Shown here in pieces: positions 60,501-64,000 of a stretch of DNA of 64,000 nt. Below the pieces are notes generated by a model. The model saw only the letters and a program-made list of their open reading frames with translations, searched no databases and was not told the origin of the DNA. Position 1 is the first letter of the stretch, and every line of letters starts with the position of its first letter. Location: assembly GCA_027946555.1 (NCBI GenBank), contig JAPEVC010000012.1:247777-311776 (forward strand), written 5' to 3'. This DNA is from Gnomoniopsis sp. IMI 355080 (lineage: Eukaryota > Ascomycota > Sordariomycetes > Diaporthales > Gnomoniaceae). The position numbers were made by a program, and so were the translations under genes.

Positions 60501-62304
60501 CGACAAGAAAGAGTCAACTAAGGCAAGAAAAAGCGAATTGGTCTCTGATCAGACCAAGCGAGACGCGGGCAATAAATCTGCTTCGTCGGATAAGAGCATT
60601 CACGTCAACGTAAAGAGCGAGGATTCTGATGTAGTGATGCGTGATGCGGAACCACTTCATGGTGACGAGAGCAAGGCCCGTGCCAAAGAGGATGAAAAGA
60701 AACGCCGTGCTGAGCTGGACGCTAAGAGAAAGCAGAAGGAGAAGGAGAAAGAGAAGGAGAAGGAAAAGGAGAAAGAGAAGGAGAAGGAGAAGGAAAAGGA
60801 AAAGGAAAAGGAGAAAGAGAAGGAGAAAGAGAAGGAGAAAGAGAAGGAGAAGGAGGCCGAGGAACGCAAGCAACGGGCCGAGGAACAACGTCGTCAAGCT
60901 GAAGCCAAAAAGCAGGAGGAAGAGAAGAAGCAAGAGGAGGAAGAACGGGAGAGGGAGAGGGAGAAGGAGAAGAGGCAGAGGCAGGAGCAAGAACGTCAAC
61001 GGCAAGAACACGAGGCACGAGTGAGGCGCGAGGCCGAGGAGGCACAGCGTAAGGCAAAAGAGGAACAGGAGATGCGCATGGCCGAGGAGGCGAAGTTACA
61101 GCGCGAGCGGGAAGAACAGGAGCGCAAGAAGAAAGAGGAGGAAGAGCGCGTTCGCAAGGAGAAAGAGGCTGCAGAGGAGGCACTACGCAAACGCCAGGAG
61201 GAAGAGCGCAGGGAGCAGGAACGACGTGCGCGTGAAGAGCTGAGGCAGCGCAGAATCCGGGAGGAACAAGAACGGAAACGCCTGGATAAACTTCCTGCCT
61301 CTCTGCGCTGGCTCGATCGTAGCACCAACGCCAAGACCCCGGAAATGGCCTTCCGATGGCGTATGCTCCGAGGCGTCCGCTTCGACAGCATCCGACCTGA
61401 AACTGCGGGCAGCCCTGAGGGACGTGAGCAATGGATCCTGAACACCCAGGTGGCTATGCTCTTGGGCGAGAGTGACCTTCAATTGACGCGCTTCTCTGGC
61501 TGGGATCGTGTGTCTGCTTCCCAACCCGCCAAACATCTGGTTATGGGACTGGCCAGGCCTAAGCCTGCTCTGATCGGTCAAGATGATTGGGACCTTGGCA
61601 GACAGCTCCCTGGCTACTACTTTGGCAAGGATCCGGATCAACTGTCATACCACGAGAAGCGACAACTCGAACAGGACTCAAAGGCTAAGTTCCTGGCCCT
61701 GGACTTGTTCTTTATCAAGCTTTCCGATCTGATGTTTGCTGTCCCAAACATCCCGCACCTGCGCAACCTCGAGATCGTGGTCACATATCACGAAGTCGCT
61801 GAAACTTTGGAGAAGCATGACGACGGGGATTACCCATCACGCTGGAAGGATGACCCCGATGCGGCACGCTACATGGGATATTGTCCGAGAAATAAGTACT
61901 ATGTCAACGGCATCTTGGTGCGGGAGGGACAGGTTGACGTCAACTCCGCCAGCTATACACCTTGGCCTGAGAATCGTGTGCCTCGATATGGCTTAACCGC
62001 TGTCCCGCCCACAGATCCTAACTACGCCCGCTTGGCTAAGGAGCAAGGGCTCGATCACCTCCTGTCCGGTCTACGTACTCCACCGATGACGATCGCCGCG
62101 CAGACCTCTCCGAGTCGCCTGTATTCACAACGCGGCTTCGATGATCTTTCGCCCCCTCAGTCCGAGTCCATTGCAACGGCAAATGGTGATGGTCACCACC
62201 AGCCGCGGTCCTCAACCTCGTCGAATGCAGAGCAGGATAGACCGCTTGTCAACGGCAACACGGCTCCGTTCCCAGTTGAGAATGGCACAGACAGCAACAC
62301 CTGA
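57508..62304 (+). CDS. Hos4-like ankyrin-repeat protein (Set3 complex subunit)
   Basis: A single 4.8-kb exon encodes 1598 residues. The N-terminal 400 are Ser/Lys/Asp-rich and disordered. Ankyrin repeats lie at about 404-525 (GQTPLAKACSKGELENV, GNTPLQCAAINGYDDIVKLL, DTPLLDAVENGHLEVVKLLL) and again around 595-705. A Lys/Glu region begins at about 1077 with a near-perfect EK repeat, then a longer coiled coil to about 1262. A folded C-terminal part follows (LPASLRWLD, FRWRMLRGVRFDSIRPE, LPGYYFGKDPDQLSYHE). This order is that of fungal Hos4 homologues; yeast Hos4 is a Set3 histone-deacetylase complex subunit, so a nuclear repressor role is inferred. No intron is needed. The ATG at 57508 follows a pyrimidine-rich leader. 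Confidence 0.85.
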   Translation: MDAQNAAESIASKLPPASSAPLNPSASSTATDATKSDKTKPPSSNSSSLSKLLPVSVPSSTPAKPKDKDSKKEKDSKTSLAASHNHNSSHDDDEATADNNSEAETIVLGKDASPNKSRQSTKRQVIKREDNSDEERRSGASDVPAKRKAHDFKAESSNIREGSQSLDSINHAKDPVKRKRLMDQPQSKDSSTLSSAPGTPLHHVRRRSADGRTESDLDSVHAKSAKPSHTSAKDTKEHDSRERHKDRDGHKIKSGDRVVSQKRKVPRNDSDDEADLHKARRQRTSASIDASSSRPTPQKEREHSRFSASKSTHDALSRHRSTSPHPRTHRRSASTQVVSQPSGLSHKKKRIPPPLSTDYQSDASSGSGSPHIRSSTARGLATPATAESMGSYSKNPAHKKHIDAHGQTPLAKACSKGELENVKRRLAERPEDINFPDYAGNTPLQCAAINGYDDIVKLLIASRCDIECMNHDKDTPLLDAVENGHLEVVKLLLDAGVNPRKANVSGQEPLDLVTDDSEEAEAIRAALIEAKQKMADLRRASEDRDRHDDRDAQSSHDADSPHRRSPSFPEQSSSRRAASSRSHKMSNKVLYMPLDVKALREAAGKGDVETVERIMQIKDHDDPESMVAAARGGHDTVMQLLLAIGGANPDPPPVRSVKDEDYSTPMLAAIGQENVEVIKLLLNQSNFDPTKRFKGETYYEIARKRAGPSWKEEEVLLKNAYDDYRKSHREHLKKSPNRKDLESKRAGRTEARDESTKPSKRKAVSPGREAQRASTKAKLGEKEYKGTSLQAPRPEDPTSPKRGPGRPKKDERGLPTIAISDGETSPRAPKSPKSKRADPDAAFMSSEGEAKPRRRLMSRKEAIESREKDKVSRRASMVSTSSSLREPSSPRDPRHDEPPTEKYHDRAKALKRDESRDRLSVSGEHSGKRSRTSATPDLGASEKEGEPVKKRRLDVDKKDRVAKPSASPDRNRKSAASRDAPGSSKHDDKVARKHGDQTDKKESTKARKSELVSDQTKRDAGNKSASSDKSIHVNVKSEDSDVVMRDAEPLHGDESKARAKEDEKKRRAELDAKRKQKEKEKEKEKEKEKEKEKEKEKEKEKEKEKEKEKEKEKEKEAEERKQRAEEQRRQAEAKKQEEEKKQEEEEREREREKEKRQRQEQERQRQEHEARVRREAEEAQRKAKEEQEMRMAEEAKLQREREEQERKKKEEEERVRKEKEAAEEALRKRQEEERREQERRAREELRQRRIREEQERKRLDKLPASLRWLDRSTNAKTPEMAFRWRMLRGVRFDSIRPETAGSPEGREQWILNTQVAMLLGESDLQLTRFSGWDRVSASQPAKHLVMGLARPKPALIGQDDWDLGRQLPGYYFGKDPDQLSYHEKRQLEQDSKAKFLALDLFFIKLSDLMFAVPNIPHLRNLEIVVTYHEVAETLEKHDDGDYPSRWKDDPDAARYMGYCPRNKYYVNGILVREGQVDVNSASYTPWPENRVPRYGLTAVPPTDPNYARLAKEQGLDHLLSGLRTPPMTIAAQTSPSRLYSQRGFDDLSPPQSESIATANGDGHHQPRSSTSSNAEQDRPLVNGNTAPFPVENGTDSNT
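60736..60855 (+). repeat. In-frame GAGAAG/GAGAAA codon repeat (poly-Lys-Glu)
   Basis: About 40 consecutive codons alternate Glu and Lys, written almost entirely with GAG/GAA and AAG/AAA. The 6-bp unit keeps the Hos4-like frame open. It would form a single charged helix and is likely to vary in length between strains. Confidence 0.85.
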
Positions 62305-63961
62305 GTTGCCTCAATCCATTCTCCAACTTTTGAGCTTTGTTCATTGGCAAAGAGACTACTTGAGCATATTCACGCATCATGTTGTGCCACATCCAAGTTA
62401 GCCGACTGTTATAAGGAGCAGCAAGGATTATTACTCTGTAATCTTTCGAAGAACGGATTCTCTGTGAGATCCAGGGCACTGTTGGCTAGAAGAATATTTC
62501 TGGATGATCGTTGCCGGCTGGACTCAGCTGGCAGTTTGCTTTGCAACTGCCGTGACTTGGCCTTGGGTGCAGCGTTTCTCTTACCCTTCAATAGTGCTCG
62601 CCTAGTCCTGGCCGAACCTCACTGTCTACGTATCTAGGCCTGTGGCAATGAGGACGTCACAATCTTGTGAACACGAAAGTCAAGGTCACAAGAGCCAGGA
62701 CCTAGATAGTATATGAAAAGGTATCAAATGCATCATGAGCATCAGAGTGAATTACATGCCGCGTATAAACGACTGCCTAAACCGTACTCGCACCTTTTTC
62801 CACGTGGCGTACTTTACAACTGCCCTTAGTATCCAAGAACAGAGCGCATAGCTCTGATCTTCCTGTCGAAATACTTTCGCTGTACTATTTGTGTACAACT
62901 GTGTACCCTTTTATTTGATTTGGACAGATTTCAATCGAGAAGGAAAACCTCTCCTAATTGCTAGCTCCTCGTGGTCAGTATCGAATGATTCCTGAGACTA
63001 CAAATCAAGCTCCCCCCCCCCCCTCGTAACGCTACTTAGTATGGAGGAGGGTGGCGGAATGCCAAGGCCAGGTCCACGAGCATCGGATCGTTGTATGGTA
63101 CTGGCATGGTTCGAAGGCTTGCATGCCAGGTGATGGAGAGGCAAGATCCGAGTCTGAAGCACTGGCGGTTGGAATGCTCGAACGATAGGTATATTGGTAC
63201 ATATTGTACTTCAGTCCTTTCAGCCACTACAAAATCCAGGGCCGTGAATCCCGTTTTCGCTGTCTATATTGCTACTAGATGGGACGGAAGTCCATCTTCT
63301 AGACTAAGAAGGAGAAGGATCAAGTGGAGAAAATGTTGGATAGATGGATGAACCTTTGCTCTCAAGTAGGCGCCCAACGGCCCCCCTGCGAGGGACAGCA
63401 CACGTCAATCTACTCCATAGCAACGAGATGTTTTTTTTCTCCCACCACACCATCCAGTTACATGATGCAGGTCTCTTCCTAGCAGTCATTCTCGATTGTC
63501 GTTCAGATTCATTTGCCCTTACGCAGTCGTGACTTGGAAGAATGTGTACACCTCACGTCGACCAACAATTCCTCATAGTTCCAGATCAACGTAATTCGAA
63601 CTACGACAGGTTCATTGCTTCGCTTATATCATTGGTGAATGGGACGTGTTTGCGTCCCCTGGTGCTGTAATAACATCATTCGTTGTTGACGAGGAATGAT
63701 ATAGCCCTATCGCGGTCTCAAGCGGTCTTCTCGGCATTTGGCACTTTGCTGACTCTCTAGGGAATTTGATGGTGTTCTGCATAGCGGTACGTTTGATTCC
63801 AGGAGAAGCCAGTGATGATTATGGACGGCGAGGACTTTTTGGCCATGATCGATGCTTGTTGGTCACACTACCTTGACAAGAAATAAATCAGCCCATTTTG
63901 CCTCGAGGCGCAAACACTTTCGTTAAGAAGCCTTCAGTCACCTGAACGAGAGACATATTCG
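62305..63961. other. Downstream region of the Hos4-like gene
   Basis: About 1.7 kb with no supportable gene. It includes a 12-C run at 63012-63023. Short open frames on both strands have no recognisable product. The last part may be the promoter of a gene starting at the right edge. Confidence 0.45.
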
Positions 63962-64000
63962 ATGGCTCCGAGGATAAAGTTCGACCACAAAAAGATGGAG
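63962..64000 (+). CDS. Possible start of a gene cut by the window edge
   Basis: An ATG at 63962 opens 13 codons (MAPRIKFDHKKME) to the end of the window. The residues are plausible for an N-terminus, but the fragment is too short to recognise or to test against chance. Confidence 0.2.
   Translation, partial: MAPRIKFDHKKME

Noticed and set aside
60514..61011. Leu/Phe-rich minus-strand frame looking like a membrane protein
   Set aside because: It is the antisense of the Lys/Glu repeat in the Hos4-like gene, not an independent gene.

Overview
The window is nuclear DNA of a filamentous ascomycete (Pezizomycotina, most likely Sordariomycetes). The evidence is short GT-AG introns of about 50-200 nt with CTNAC-type branch sites, single-copy eukaryotic genes on both strands, and a gene set typical of that group: a bifunctional TMP synthase/thiazole kinase, a Hal-type kinase, CaMKK, Mss51, a DUF2457-type protein and a very long Hos4-like ankyrin protein. 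Species cannot be fixed from the sequence alone. No rRNA, tRNA, CRISPR array or intact transposon was found.

Layout. 0-9 kb: C-terminal end of an unidentified gene, TRAPP subunit Bet5 (-), a CaMKK/SNF1-activating-type kinase (+) and a Hal4/Sat4-type kinase (-). The 5.5 kb upstream of the Hal kinase is gene-free and rich in homopolymer runs and TAGG repeats. 14-22.4 kb: patatin-like triacylglycerol lipase, SAR1 and a DUF2457-type acidic protein, all on the minus strand. 22.4-30.5 kb: an 8.2-kb gene desert holding a decayed or cryptically spliced gene, a dispersed 45-bp repeat and a 22-bp perfect palindrome. 30.5-36.2 kb: ATP synthase delta subunit with two GC-AG introns, a large basic Cys/His protein whose frame is split by one TAG, and an intracellular LysM protein. 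36.4-42.5 kb: splicing factor RSE1 (-) and Mss51 (+) fire divergently from a 347-bp spacer. 43.8-47 kb: THI6-like enzyme and an isochorismatase-family hydrolase. 47.5-54.9 kb: a disordered conserved protein, a GDSL esterase, a Dfg10-type polyprenal reductase and an ALKBH6-type dioxygenase; the last two converge with 28 bp between stop codons. 57.5-62.3 kb: a single-exon 1598-residue Hos4-like Set3-complex protein.

Most genes are housekeeping: secretion and membrane traffic (Bet5, Sar1, Dfg10 for dolichol and glycosylation), signalling (CaMKK, Hal kinase), mitochondrial energy (Atp16, Mss51), RNA splicing (Rse1), lipid turnover (patatin lipase, GDSL esterase), thiamine synthesis and chromatin (Hos4). 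They are not a biosynthetic cluster or an operon. Exon boundaries below were derived by hand from splice signals, reading-frame continuity and resemblance to known families. The more unusual signals are the two GC-AG introns in one gene, the TAG-split zinc-ribbon gene, the nonsense-ridden frame in the desert, and 6-nt and 16-nt exons.
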